A stretch of 8,096 nt of DNA, taken from Neisseriaceae bacterium (GTDB taxonomy: Bacteria; Pseudomonadota; Gammaproteobacteria; Burkholderiales; UBA11063). Below, in pieces: positions 1 to 6,642 of the stretch; the stretch's first letter is position 1, and every line of letters begins with the position of its first letter. The stretch lies in contig CANMQR010000015.1 of the NCBI GenBank assembly GCA_947499925.1, positions 1 through 8,096 of the forward strand. The letters run 5' to 3'. The position numbers were made by a program, and so were the translations under genes. The notes under the pieces are model-generated. The model had not been told where the DNA came from and did no database searches. It saw only the letters and a list, made by a program, of their open reading frames with translations.

Positions 1-179
1 GTCATACCATACTCAACACCATTCATATATAGTTTGGCACCATCTGGTATTGAATGAACCGTCACCTCACGATTATTTTGACCATATAAAGTAGCACAGC
101 TACTAACTAGAAATGAAGTTAGTAGCACATATATGCCAAAAATAATATTAAAGCGTACGTTTAACTTCAGTAATTTCAT
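1..179 (-). CDS. Putative PEGA-like outer-membrane lipoprotein (3' end outside window)
   Basis: This partial gene begins with ATG at 179-177 and runs off the left edge after about 59 codons. The N-terminus is a clear lipoprotein signal peptide: a basic start (MKLLKLNVR), a hydrophobic stretch at residues 10-25, and a lipobox VSS-C with the lipidated cysteine at residue 28. Ala follows the cysteine rather than Asp, which by the usual Lol sorting rule favours the outer membrane. The mature part contains [18 protein letters not shown] (residues 36-53), resembling the PEGA surface-repeat pattern (V-x-S-x-P-x-G-A-x-[VL]-Y-x-[ND]-G). The first 32 bases overlap the 3' end of infB in another frame. 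The Shine-Dalgarno is weak (AGAAG only 3 bases from ATG), so translation may depend on infB ribosomes. No alternative start supplies both the basic and hydrophobic regions. The specific function is unknown. Confidence 0.72.
   Translation of the reverse strand, partial: MKLLKLNVRFNIIFGIYVLLTSFLVSSCATLYGQNNREVTVHSIPDGAKLYMNGVEYGM
99..126 (-). repeat. Perfect 10-bp inverted repeat with 8-base loop
   Basis: GCTACTAACT (99-108) and AGTTAGTAGC (117-126) are exact reverse complements separated by 8 bases. The RNA hairpin would form 22 bases after the infB stop codon, within the signal-peptide region of the downstream lipoprotein gene. On the minus strand it is not followed by a T-tract, so it is not a standard intrinsic terminator. 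A 9-base direct repeat, AGTAGCACA on the plus strand, occurs at 90-98 and 121-129 and overlaps the right arm. Possible roles are RNA processing, a weak attenuator between infB and the lipoprotein gene, or none. Confidence 0.75.
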
Positions 180-2655
180 AAGCTTCTAATATATCGCCTT
201 CTTTAAGATCATTATAATCACTCAATGATAGCCCACATTCATAACCAGATTTAACTTCTTTAGCATCATCTTTAAAACGCTTCAAAGAGCTTAATTCACC
301 ATCATGAATTACCATGCTATCACGAATTAATCTAATTTTTGAATTGCGTTTGATAACACCATCAGTTACCATACAACCGGCAATTACTAGTTTACCCACA
401 CTAAATAGTTGACGAATTGATACATTACCAGTAATTATTTCTTTCTTCTCAGGCGATAACATACCAGTCATAGCAGCTTTGACATCATCAATAATTTCAT
501 AAATAATATTATAATAACGTATCTCAATACCATTAGCCTCAGCTAGTTTTTTGGCATTAGAATCAGCCCGAGTATTAAACCCAATCACCAACGCATTTGA
601 AGCATTAGCTAAGTTAATATCAGATTCATTTATCCCGCCAACTGCAGCATGGATTACCTGAACTTTAATCTCACCAGTAGACAATCTCTCAAGAGACCCC
701 GTTATTGCTTCAAAAGAACCTTGTACGTCAGATTTAATAATCACGGGGATATTTTGTACCACGCCTTCATTAATTCCTGAGAACAGATTTTCTAATTTGG
801 CACTTTGTTGACGAGCTAATTTTTCTTGACGTTGTTTATCTTGTCTAAAAGCCGCAATTTCTCGAGCTTTTCTCTCATCACTAACAACTATCATATCGTC
901 ACCTGCAGATGGTACATCAGCTAAACCTAACAGTTCCACCGGAATAGATGGACCTGCAACATTAACCTGATGCCCAAGTTCATCCATCATGGCACGAACC
1001 TTACCATAAGTAGTTCCAGCTAATACCATATCACCACGCTTGAGAGTACCGCTTTGAACCAAAACCGTCACAACAGACCCGCGACCTTTGTCAAGTCTTG
1101 ATTCTATCACTACAGCTTTTGCAGGAGCATTAATTGGAGCTTTTAGTTCTAATACTTCTGCTTGTAATAAAATAGTATCAAGAAGATTATCTATCCCCAT
1201 ACCTGTGAGTGCTGAAATAGGAACGCACATTACATCTCCACCCCATTCCTCAGTTACGATTTCATATTGAGTAAGTTCTTGCTTAACTTTATCTGGAGTT
1301 GCATCTGGCTTATCCATTTTATTAATTGCAACAACTACAGGCACACCTGCAGCTTTTGCATGATGTATTGCCTCGATAGTTTGAGGCATTACACCATCAT
1401 CCGCGGCAACGACCAAAATAACTATATCAGTTAGTTGGGCTCCACGAGCTCTTAACTGTGTAAATGCTTCATGACCTGGAGTATCTAAAAAGGTAATAAT
1501 CCCATGCCCTGTATCAACGTGGTACGCACCAATATGCTGAGTAATACCACCTGCTTCACCATGGGCTACTTTAGCCTTACGGATATAATCAAGTAATGAT
1601 GTCTTACCATGGTCAACGTGACCCATAATAGTAACAATCGGCGCTCTATGGACTAAATCAGACTCTTCGCGTTTAATAACATCTTCTAAGAAACTTTCAG
1701 GATCATCAGCTTTACTAAGTTTAGCGGTATGCCCTAGCTCTTCAACTATAAGAACTGCCGTATCTTGGTCAAGTGATTGATTAATTGTTACCATCACACC
1801 CATTTTCATTAGGTTTTTAATGACTTCTGAGGCTTTAACCGACATTTTGTGAGCTAAATCACTAACCGTAATCATCTCAGGAATACTTATTTCTAGCTGT
1901 TGGGGTTTATCTGGTTTTTGAAACTCCTGCACTTTTGGCATTTTGATATGCCGCGATTTGTCAGGACGATGGTTATGTGTATGTTTTGGTCTATATGTAT
2001 CGATTACAGGAACTGCAACTGGAACATCGGCTACTATGTTAATAATATCGTTAACATCAACATCTTCTATAACACCATCGTCAAGACTAGAGTCAGTCTT
2101 ACCAATAACTTTCATTTTTTGCGGTTTTTTAACTAATTTACCAAATGAAGTCTTGCCTTTTCTAGCATCTTGCTCTTCATCCGTCTCAAATTTAACTTTA
2201 GCTTTAGCAGGTTTTTCTACTGCAATATCAATTACAGTTGGAGCAAATACCTCTGCTACAACTTCAATTTTTGTAGCTTCAGCAGGAACTTCTTCTACCT
2301 TAGGAGCTTCAACAACCACCTCTTCTACTATAGGTTGCGGCTCTTCTTCTTTGCTCGCAAAATTACGCACTAAGGTCTTTTTACGTTTAATTTCAACTTT
2401 AACTTTGCCGCCATCAAGTGTTTTTGAAGATGGTTTTACATCTTCAACCTTAGCTTCAGTGGTTTTTTTCTTACCCAAAGATAATTTTGGCTTACTGGTT
2501 TGGGCGCTTCCTAAAAAAGCAATAAGTTTTGCTTTATCTTCAGGAGAAACTTCATCAGTTCCGGTTTTAATTATTCCTGATTGTGCAAGATTTGCAATCA
2601 GCATATTATGATCTACGCCTAACTCTTCTGCAAATTCATTAATTGTTCTTGACAT
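148..2655 (-). CDS. infB: Translation initiation factor IF-2
   Basis: IF2 is a cytoplasmic GTPase that brings initiator fMet-tRNA to the 30S subunit and promotes 50S joining. I choose ATG at 2655 (835 aa, starting [12 protein letters not shown]) because AAGGTGA sits 5 bases upstream; the frame is open to an ATG at 2694, but that adds 13 residues inside nusA and has no such support. Domains in order: IF2_N (1-50), a charged Lys/Glu/Val-rich linker (about 51-255), second IF2_N (about 256-310), G domain with GHVDHGKT (345-352), GGITQHIG (369-376), DTPGH (391-395), NKMD (445-448) and SAL (481-483), then beta-barrel domain II, domain III (about 620-735) and the fMet-tRNA-binding C-terminal domain ending near [15 protein letters not shown] (807-821). 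Length and architecture fit a full-length proteobacterial IF2. It is the last housekeeping gene of the rimP-nusA-infB operon, and rbfA does not follow directly. Confidence 0.98.
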   Translation of the reverse strand: MSRTINEFAEELGVDHNMLIANLAQSGIIKTGTDEVSPEDKAKLIAFLGSAQTSKPKLSLGKKKTTEAKVEDVKPSSKTLDGGKVKVEIKRKKTLVRNFASKEEEPQPIVEEVVVEAPKVEEVPAEATKIEVVAEVFAPTVIDIAVEKPAKAKVKFETDEEQDARKGKTSFGKLVKKPQKMKVIGKTDSSLDDGVIEDVDVNDIINIVADVPVAVPVIDTYRPKHTHNHRPDKSRHIKMPKVQEFQKPDKPQQLEISIPEMITVSDLAHKMSVKASEVIKNLMKMGVMVTINQSLDQDTAVLIVEELGHTAKLSKADDPESFLEDVIKREESDLVHRAPIVTIMGHVDHGKTSLLDYIRKAKVAHGEAGGITQHIGAYHVDTGHGIITFLDTPGHEAFTQLRARGAQLTDIVILVVAADDGVMPQTIEAIHHAKAAGVPVVVAINKMDKPDATPDKVKQELTQYEIVTEEWGGDVMCVPISALTGMGIDNLLDTILLQAEVLELKAPINAPAKAVVIESRLDKGRGSVVTVLVQSGTLKRGDMVLAGTTYGKVRAMMDELGHQVNVAGPSIPVELLGLADVPSAGDDMIVVSDERKAREIAAFRQDKQRQEKLARQQSAKLENLFSGINEGVVQNIPVIIKSDVQGSFEAITGSLERLSTGEIKVQVIHAAVGGINESDINLANASNALVIGFNTRADSNAKKLAEANGIEIRYYNIIYEIIDDVKAAMTGMLSPEKKEIITGNVSIRQLFSVGKLVIAGCMVTDGVIKRNSKIRLIRDSMVIHDGELSSLKRFKDDAKEVKSGYECGLSLSDYNDLKEGDILEAYEITEVKRTL

Positions 2656-2660
2656 ATTAA

Positions 2661-2667
2661 TCACCTT
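2661..2667 (-). promoter_or_regulatory. Shine-Dalgarno of infB, overlapping the nusA stop
   Basis: AAGGTGA on the minus strand overlaps two bases of the nusA TAA (2668-2666) and ends 5 bases before the infB ATG at 2655. This strong site decides the infB start. The arrangement favours ribosomes terminating on nusA and restarting on infB. Confidence 0.85.
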
Positions 2668-4150
2668 ATTCATTAAAATAGCCGGATGCCTCACGCGCCT
2701 TTAATACTAGTTTATTCGCAGTATCTAAATCAATACTTATAATTTCCATTAACTCATCACCTGATAAATCAGCAAAATCGGTAATTGATTTAATATTTGC
2801 TTCTGCCAATTTCAAAAGAACGTCGCGCGAGAATTTCACTATACTATTTAGTTCAAGAGCTAATTTATCCATAGCATCTTTATGTAAAATAGTCTTAGAT
2901 AATACCTTGTTTTTTGCTCTTTCTTGTAATTGAGATGCGATATCTTCATCAAATTCTTCAATTGAAGTTAAATCATTAATATCAACATAAGCTACTTCAT
3001 CAAGAGTGCTAAATCCATTATCGACTAAAATTTCAGAAATTTCATCATCTACATCAAGAGCTGAATTAAACATTTTTATCAAATCAACGCGCTCACCACT
3101 ATGAATAGTATCTGCTTCAGATTTACCAAAGATATTAATTATACAGCCAACCAAACGTCCAGCCAAACGCACATTCACCCCATCAGGGCCAATTGCAGCA
3201 CCAAGCTTCTCATCATCAACTATTACTTCAACAACTCTTTTTTCTTCGTCAACAACAATACTTTCAATTTCAGCAGGAGCTAGAGCATTGATAGTATACT
3301 GCGCCAAATCAGCATCGTAATCAATAATATCGATGTTTTCACCAGCTAATTCAGCTGATACACTATCTACCCTTTGATTTCTAAACCCAATACACGCACC
3401 CTTAGCATCTATTCTTGAGTCAGTTGTAGTAACTGATACTTTGGCACGAATACCAGGTTCACGAGCAATTGCCTTAACTTCTACACGACCTGAAGCAACT
3501 TCTGGGATATTGTTTTCTAAAAGTTTTGCTAAAAATTCATTACTTGCACGGCTAATAGAAATACGACCATTTTTAACTACTAGATCATTCTTATCAAGAT
3601 AGCCTTTAACTTGATCACCAGGTTGTAGTACTTCACGTGGGATTAAATCATTTTTCATAATGATAGCTTCAACGCGCCCACAATCAACAATAACATTACC
3701 ACGTTCAAATTTACGAACTTTACCAATAACAACCCCACGATTACGCGATAAGTATTCATTTAGAACTTGTTCGCGCTCTGCATCTTTGATTCCTTGAGCA
3801 ATAATATTTCTTGCAGTTTGTGCAGAAACACGTCCTAAATCGATATTAGCAATCTCATCTTCAATACTATCACCAATTTCAGCTTCACCATATTTTTCGA
3901 TGGCATCACTTAATGATAACTCTTTATCATCATCATAGAAATCAACATCACTAACAACATTCCATTTACGAATAGTCTTGTATTTTCCTGTATTTCTATC
4001 AATTAATACGTCAATTTCCGGGAATTCACCTTCATAACTTTTTTTAGTTGCAATTGCAAGAGCTTTTTCAAGACTATCAAAAACAACTTCCTTATCCAAA
4101 TTTTTTTCTTTGGCTAACACATCAACCAGTAACAATACTTCCTTACTCAT
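2666..4150 (-). CDS. nusA: Transcription termination/antitermination factor NusA
   Basis: NusA binds RNA polymerase and nascent RNA, stimulating pausing and intrinsic termination and taking part in antitermination. The 494 aa length matches long proteobacterial NusA. Domains in order: N-terminal polymerase-binding domain (about 1-125), S1 (about 135-200), KH1 (about 205-280, with [18 protein letters not shown]), KH2 (about 281-345, with [13 protein letters not shown]), and two C-terminal acidic repeats (about 363-415, including [11 protein letters not shown], and about 440-492). In KH1 the usual GXXG loop reads GFRN (255-258), with Asn replacing the last Gly; KH2 keeps GPDG (321-324). The ATG at 4150 is preceded by AAAGGG with 5-base spacing. 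The gene begins 2 bases after the rimP stop and ends 10 bases before infB, so the three genes form one operon. Confidence 0.98.
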   Translation of the reverse strand: MSKEVLLLVDVLAKEKNLDKEVVFDSLEKALAIATKKSYEGEFPEIDVLIDRNTGKYKTIRKWNVVSDVDFYDDDKELSLSDAIEKYGEAEIGDSIEDEIANIDLGRVSAQTARNIIAQGIKDAEREQVLNEYLSRNRGVVIGKVRKFERGNVIVDCGRVEAIIMKNDLIPREVLQPGDQVKGYLDKNDLVVKNGRISISRASNEFLAKLLENNIPEVASGRVEVKAIAREPGIRAKVSVTTTDSRIDAKGACIGFRNQRVDSVSAELAGENIDIIDYDADLAQYTINALAPAEIESIVVDEEKRVVEVIVDDEKLGAAIGPDGVNVRLAGRLVGCIINIFGKSEADTIHSGERVDLIKMFNSALDVDDEISEILVDNGFSTLDEVAYVDINDLTSIEEFDEDIASQLQERAKNKVLSKTILHKDAMDKLALELNSIVKFSRDVLLKLAEANIKSITDFADLSGDELMEIISIDLDTANKLVLKAREASGYFNE

Positions 4151-4152
4151 TC

Positions 4153-4596
4153 TTACCCTTTCGCTTTTTTAAATTCAAAAATTAATCTTGCACGGCTTAT
4201 AATCGAAAAATCAATATCAACCGCATTACCATTTTCAAGCCCAAGTACTATAGTATTACCTTCTACAGAATTAATAACACCTTGAAATACCTTTTCTCCA
4301 TTTATTAGTTCGCGAGTTTTAATCTTTGCAACCCTACCTTTAAATCGAATATAATCTTCAATTTTCTTTAAAGGTCGCTCAATTCCAGGAGATGACACTT
4401 CTAATCGATTAAAAGCAATTTCCTCAACTAATAATAATTTACTTAGATGGTTAGATACAATTTCACAATCTTCAATCGTAATTCCGCCTTCTTTATCGAT
4501 ATACACCCTAACAAGCTTTGACGGAGCAATCTCTACATCAACAAGCTCGTACCCTAAGCCAGGTACTGTTTGTTCCAATATTGTATTTAATTTCAT
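4153..4596 (-). CDS. rimP: Ribosome maturation factor RimP
   Basis: RimP binds free 30S subunits and supports their late assembly. The 147 aa product matches the family length (about 150). The RimP N-terminal domain (about 8-76) ends in the signature LEVSSPGIERPL (65-76); the C-terminal SH3-like domain (about 79-143) closes with ISRARLIFEFKK. Start ATG at 4596 gives the expected N-terminus, but the ribosome-binding site is poor: only AAAG-type matches lie upstream. The gene opens the rimP-nusA-infB operon, leaving 2 bases before nusA. A sigma70-like promoter (4662-4690) and then an intrinsic terminator (4618-4647) precede it, so expression probably depends on read-through of that terminator. 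Confidence 0.96.
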   Translation of the reverse strand: MKLNTILEQTVPGLGYELVDVEIAPSKLVRVYIDKEGGITIEDCEIVSNHLSKLLLVEEIAFNRLEVSSPGIERPLKKIEDYIRFKGRVAKIKTRELINGEKVFQGVINSVEGNTIVLGLENGNAVDIDFSIISRARLIFEFKKAKG

Positions 4597-4617
4597 AGCT
4601 TTAATTCTTTATAAAAC

Positions 4618-4647
4618 AAAAAAAGCGAGCCTGAACAGGCTCACCTT
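4618..4647 (-). terminator. Intrinsic terminator in the rimP leader (likely attenuator)
   Basis: On the minus strand GAGCCT-GTTC-AGGCTC (4642-4627) forms a 6-bp GC-rich stem with a 4-base loop. Outward G-C, G-U and A-U pairs extend it to about 11 bp. GC and seven Ts follow (4624-4618), then G and four more Ts. It lies downstream of the promoter at 4662-4690 and ends about 20 bases before the rimP ATG. It should therefore terminate both clpPX read-through and a fraction of rimP-nusA-infB transcripts. Confidence 0.88.
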
Positions 4648-4661
4648 AACTCTAATACATT

Positions 4662-4690
4662 ATTATAACCGATACTCTAAAAATAAGCAA
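4662..4690 (-). promoter_or_regulatory. Sigma70-like promoter of the rimP-nusA-infB operon
   Basis: On the minus strand TTGCTT (4690-4685), a 17-base spacer and a perfect TATAAT (4667-4662) form a near-consensus promoter in the clpX-rimP gap. The start point would fall near 4655, giving a leader of about 60 bases that contains the terminator hairpin. It is by far the best promoter match I found in the window. Confidence 0.8.
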
Positions 4691-4710
4691 TAGTATTAAA
4701 TAAATACTAT
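4690..4710 (-). repeat. AT-rich palindrome at the clpX stop and rimP -35
   Basis: ATAGTATT and AATACTAT form a perfect 8-bp inverted repeat with a 5-base loop. One arm covers the clpX TAG stop (4709-4707) and the other touches the -35 box of the rimP promoter. On the minus strand TTATTTTTA follows within a few bases, so it could be a weak terminator or a 3' stabilising stem for clpPX mRNA, or a dimeric repressor site. With a single G-C pair the RNA stem is weak. Confidence 0.5.
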
Positions 4711-5936
4711 GATACCGCTTCTAGGTTGGTAACTAATGGCTGATCATTATCATCAACTACAGCTTTTGTAATAGTAATCTTCGACACATTTTCCATAGTT
4801 GGTAACTCATACATTGTCTCAAGTAGTATACTCTCTAATATCGAACGTAGCCCTCTTGCACCCGTCTTACGGCTAAGTGCTTTTTTGGCAACTGCATGTA
4901 TTGCTTCATTATCAAAAGATAACTCGATATTTTGCATTCTAAATAATTTAGCATACTGCTTGATAAGAGCATTTTTTGGTTCAGTTAAAATTGCTATTAA
5001 ACTATCTTCATCAAGTTCAGATAGCACAGCGTGTACAGGAAGTCTTCCAATAAACTCAGGAATAAGACCAAAACGAACTAAATCATGTGGCTGCGCTTCC
5101 ATCAAGTATTTATTTTTATTAGCAACATTATCTTTAGAAACTACCTGAGCTCCAAAACCAATACCTGATTTGGTACTTCGCATCTGAACAATTTTTTCTA
5201 AACCATCAAACGCACCACCACAAATAAATAGTATATTACTAGTATCAATAGCAATCATTTCACGCCCTGGATGCTTACGCCCACCTTGAGGAGGCACATT
5301 GGCTACCGTTCCCTCAACTAGTTTTAGAAGAGCTTGTTGCACACCTTCACCAGAAACATCACGGGTAATCGAAGTATTTTCTGATTTCCGAGCAATCTTA
5401 TCTATTTCATCAATATATATAATGCCTTTTTGGGCTTTTTTTACATCAAAATCACAGCTTTGTAATAGCCTTACTAATACATTTTCTACATCATCACCTA
5501 CATAGCCTGCTTCAGTTAAGGTCGTAGCATCAGCAATAGCAAATGGCACATCAAGAAAACGCGCCAAAGTCTGGGCTAATAATGTTTTACCAGAACCAGT
5601 TGGCCCAATTAATAAAATATTACTTTTAGCTAATTCAACCCCATCATCAGTCATATCACCAATTCTCTTATAATGGTTGTATACTGAGACAGCTAAAATT
5701 TTCTTAGCATGTTCTTGACCAATAACGTATTTATCAAGCTCAGCTTTAATCTCTTTAGGAGTTGGCGCTGGTTTAAAAGTAGCAAATTCAGAGTTTTTAT
5801 TAGCTTCCACCGAGTTTTTTAAAATTGCTACACAGTTATTTATACAATCATTACAAATAAAGCCCTCGTTACCCTCAATTAGATGTGCAACTTGCTTTTC
5901 ACCACGCCCACAAAAGGCACAATGCTTGTTTATCAT
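4707..5936 (-). CDS. clpX: ATP-dependent Clp protease ATP-binding subunit ClpX
   Basis: ClpX is a hexameric AAA+ unfoldase that recognises degradation tags, unfolds substrates and threads them into ClpP. The 409 aa product is near the family length (about 415-425). Visible elements: N-terminal zinc domain with C6, C9, C28 and C31; Walker A GPTGSGKT (111-118); pore-1 loop GYVG (144-147); Walker B IIYIDEID (172-179); RKH pore loop (220-222); ClpP-docking IGF loop (259-261); arginine finger R298 in FIGRLP; sensor-2 R361 in GARGLR. No key residue is missing. Its ATG overlaps the clpP TGA by 4 bases, with AAGGA (5950-5946) 9 bases upstream, which indicates translational coupling. The usual downstream neighbour lon is absent; the rimP operon follows instead. 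Confidence 0.98.
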   Translation of the reverse strand: MINKHCAFCGRGEKQVAHLIEGNEGFICNDCINNCVAILKNSVEANKNSEFATFKPAPTPKEIKAELDKYVIGQEHAKKILAVSVYNHYKRIGDMTDDGVELAKSNILLIGPTGSGKTLLAQTLARFLDVPFAIADATTLTEAGYVGDDVENVLVRLLQSCDFDVKKAQKGIIYIDEIDKIARKSENTSITRDVSGEGVQQALLKLVEGTVANVPPQGGRKHPGREMIAIDTSNILFICGGAFDGLEKIVQMRSTKSGIGFGAQVVSKDNVANKNKYLMEAQPHDLVRFGLIPEFIGRLPVHAVLSELDEDSLIAILTEPKNALIKQYAKLFRMQNIELSFDNEAIHAVAKKALSRKTGARGLRSILESILLETMYELPTMENVSKITITKAVVDDNDQPLVTNLEAVS

Positions 5937-6556
5937 TTAACATTTTCCTTATCTAATTCACGTCTATTATTTAAAACTGAGTCTATTAATCCATACTCAG
6001 AAGCCTCAATTGACGTCATGAAATTATCTCTATCAGTGTCATTTTGAATTTTTTCAAGGGTTTGCCCTGTGTGTTTTGCCAATAATTCATTCAAATGCTG
6101 TTTCATGAATAAAATATTTTTTGCATGAATTTCTATATCTGAAGCCTGCCCTTGAAACCCGCCTAAAGGCTGATGAATCATAATGCGTGAACTAGGTAGC
6201 GCAAAACGTTTACCCTTAGTACCAGCAGACAACAAAAAAGCCCCCATGCTACAAGCTTGTCCAATACATAAGGTATTAACATCACATTTTACAAAATTCA
6301 TAGTATCATAAATCGACATCCCAGCTGTAACTGAACCACCTGGAGAATTTATATAAAAATAAATATCCTTATCTGGGTTTTCAGCTTCAAGAAATAACAT
6401 TTGAGCAACAACTACATTAGCCGTTTGGTCATTTACTTCACCAACCAAAAATATAATTCGTTCCCGTAAAAGTCGCGAGTATATATCAAACGAACGCTCA
6501 CCCCTAGCACTTTGCTCTACAACTACAGGCACAAAATTATTAGCTACAATATCCAT
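5933..6556 (-). CDS. clpP: ATP-dependent Clp protease proteolytic subunit ClpP
   Basis: ClpP is the serine peptidase that forms the two-ring degradation chamber capped by ClpX. At 207 aa it matches the E. coli protein in length. The catalytic triad is Ser103 (GQACSMGA), His128 (RIMIHQP) and Asp177 (DRDNF), with spacings of 25 and 49 identical to the E. coli enzyme. SPGGSV (71-76) is the oxyanion-region signature, and [13 protein letters not shown] (129-141) starts the handle region that joins the rings. The start ATG at 6556 is supported by AAGGA 8 bases upstream (6569-6565). A short N-terminal propeptide is likely, as in relatives. The gene overlaps clpX by 4 bases and lies 66 bases after a PglL-like gene; the usual upstream tig is not here. 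Confidence 0.98.
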   Translation of the reverse strand: MDIVANNFVPVVVEQSARGERSFDIYSRLLRERIIFLVGEVNDQTANVVVAQMLFLEAENPDKDIYFYINSPGGSVTAGMSIYDTMNFVKCDVNTLCIGQACSMGAFLLSAGTKGKRFALPSSRIMIHQPLGGFQGQASDIEIHAKNILFMKQHLNELLAKHTGQTLEKIQNDTDRDNFMTSIEASEYGLIDSVLNNRRELDKENVK

Positions 6557-6583
6557 TCTTACAATCCTTATCTTGTTTTATAT

Positions 6584-6608
6584 AAAGGCCGCTGTAAAGG
6601 CAACCTCT
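6584..6608 (-). other. Possible stem-loop in the clpP leader
   Basis: On the minus strand GGTTGC (6605-6600) and GCGGCC (6592-6587) can pair across a 7-base loop, using two G-U pairs, and the stem can extend by A-U and G-U to about 9 bp. TTTATAT follows rather than a clean T-tract. It may be a weak terminator of the upstream gene or a 5' structure of the clpPX mRNA. I judged the pairing by eye without calculating energy. Confidence 0.3.
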
Positions 6609-6613
6609 GTTAA

Positions 6614-6642
6614 ATATTAATCTTACTTTAATTTCTTAGCAA
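6614..6642 (-). promoter_or_regulatory. Candidate clpPX promoter (weak)
   Basis: On the minus strand TTGCTA (6642-6637), a 17-base spacer and TAATAT (6619-6614) each match sigma70 consensus at 4 of 6 positions. It overlaps the end of the PglL-like gene and would give a leader of about 50 bases. In AT-rich DNA such matches arise by chance, and I saw no sigma32-type heat-shock promoter. Confidence 0.28.

Noticed and set aside
1943..2611. 222-codon plus-strand open frame opposite infB
   Set aside because: It lies wholly opposite the repetitive infB linker, is rich in Ser/Thr as expected from the complement of Lys/Glu codons, and shows no recognisable domain.
2656..2694. Longer IF2 start at ATG 2694
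   Set aside because: It adds 13 non-family residues inside nusA; the AAGGTGA site and the conserved MSRTINEF start favour 2655.
4643..4661. Leader peptide in the rimP leader
   Set aside because: The AAGGTG match near 4643-4647 has no start codon at useful spacing, and the ATG at 4660-4658 is followed at once by a stop (ATG TAT TAG).
4885..5148. Plus-strand open frame opposite clpX
   Set aside because: It is an antisense shadow of the conserved AAA+ coding region, with no start signal or family resemblance.
6557..6622. Sigma32 heat-shock promoter before clpP
   Set aside because: No CTTGAA-type -35 with a CCCCAT-type -10 is visible at suitable spacing.
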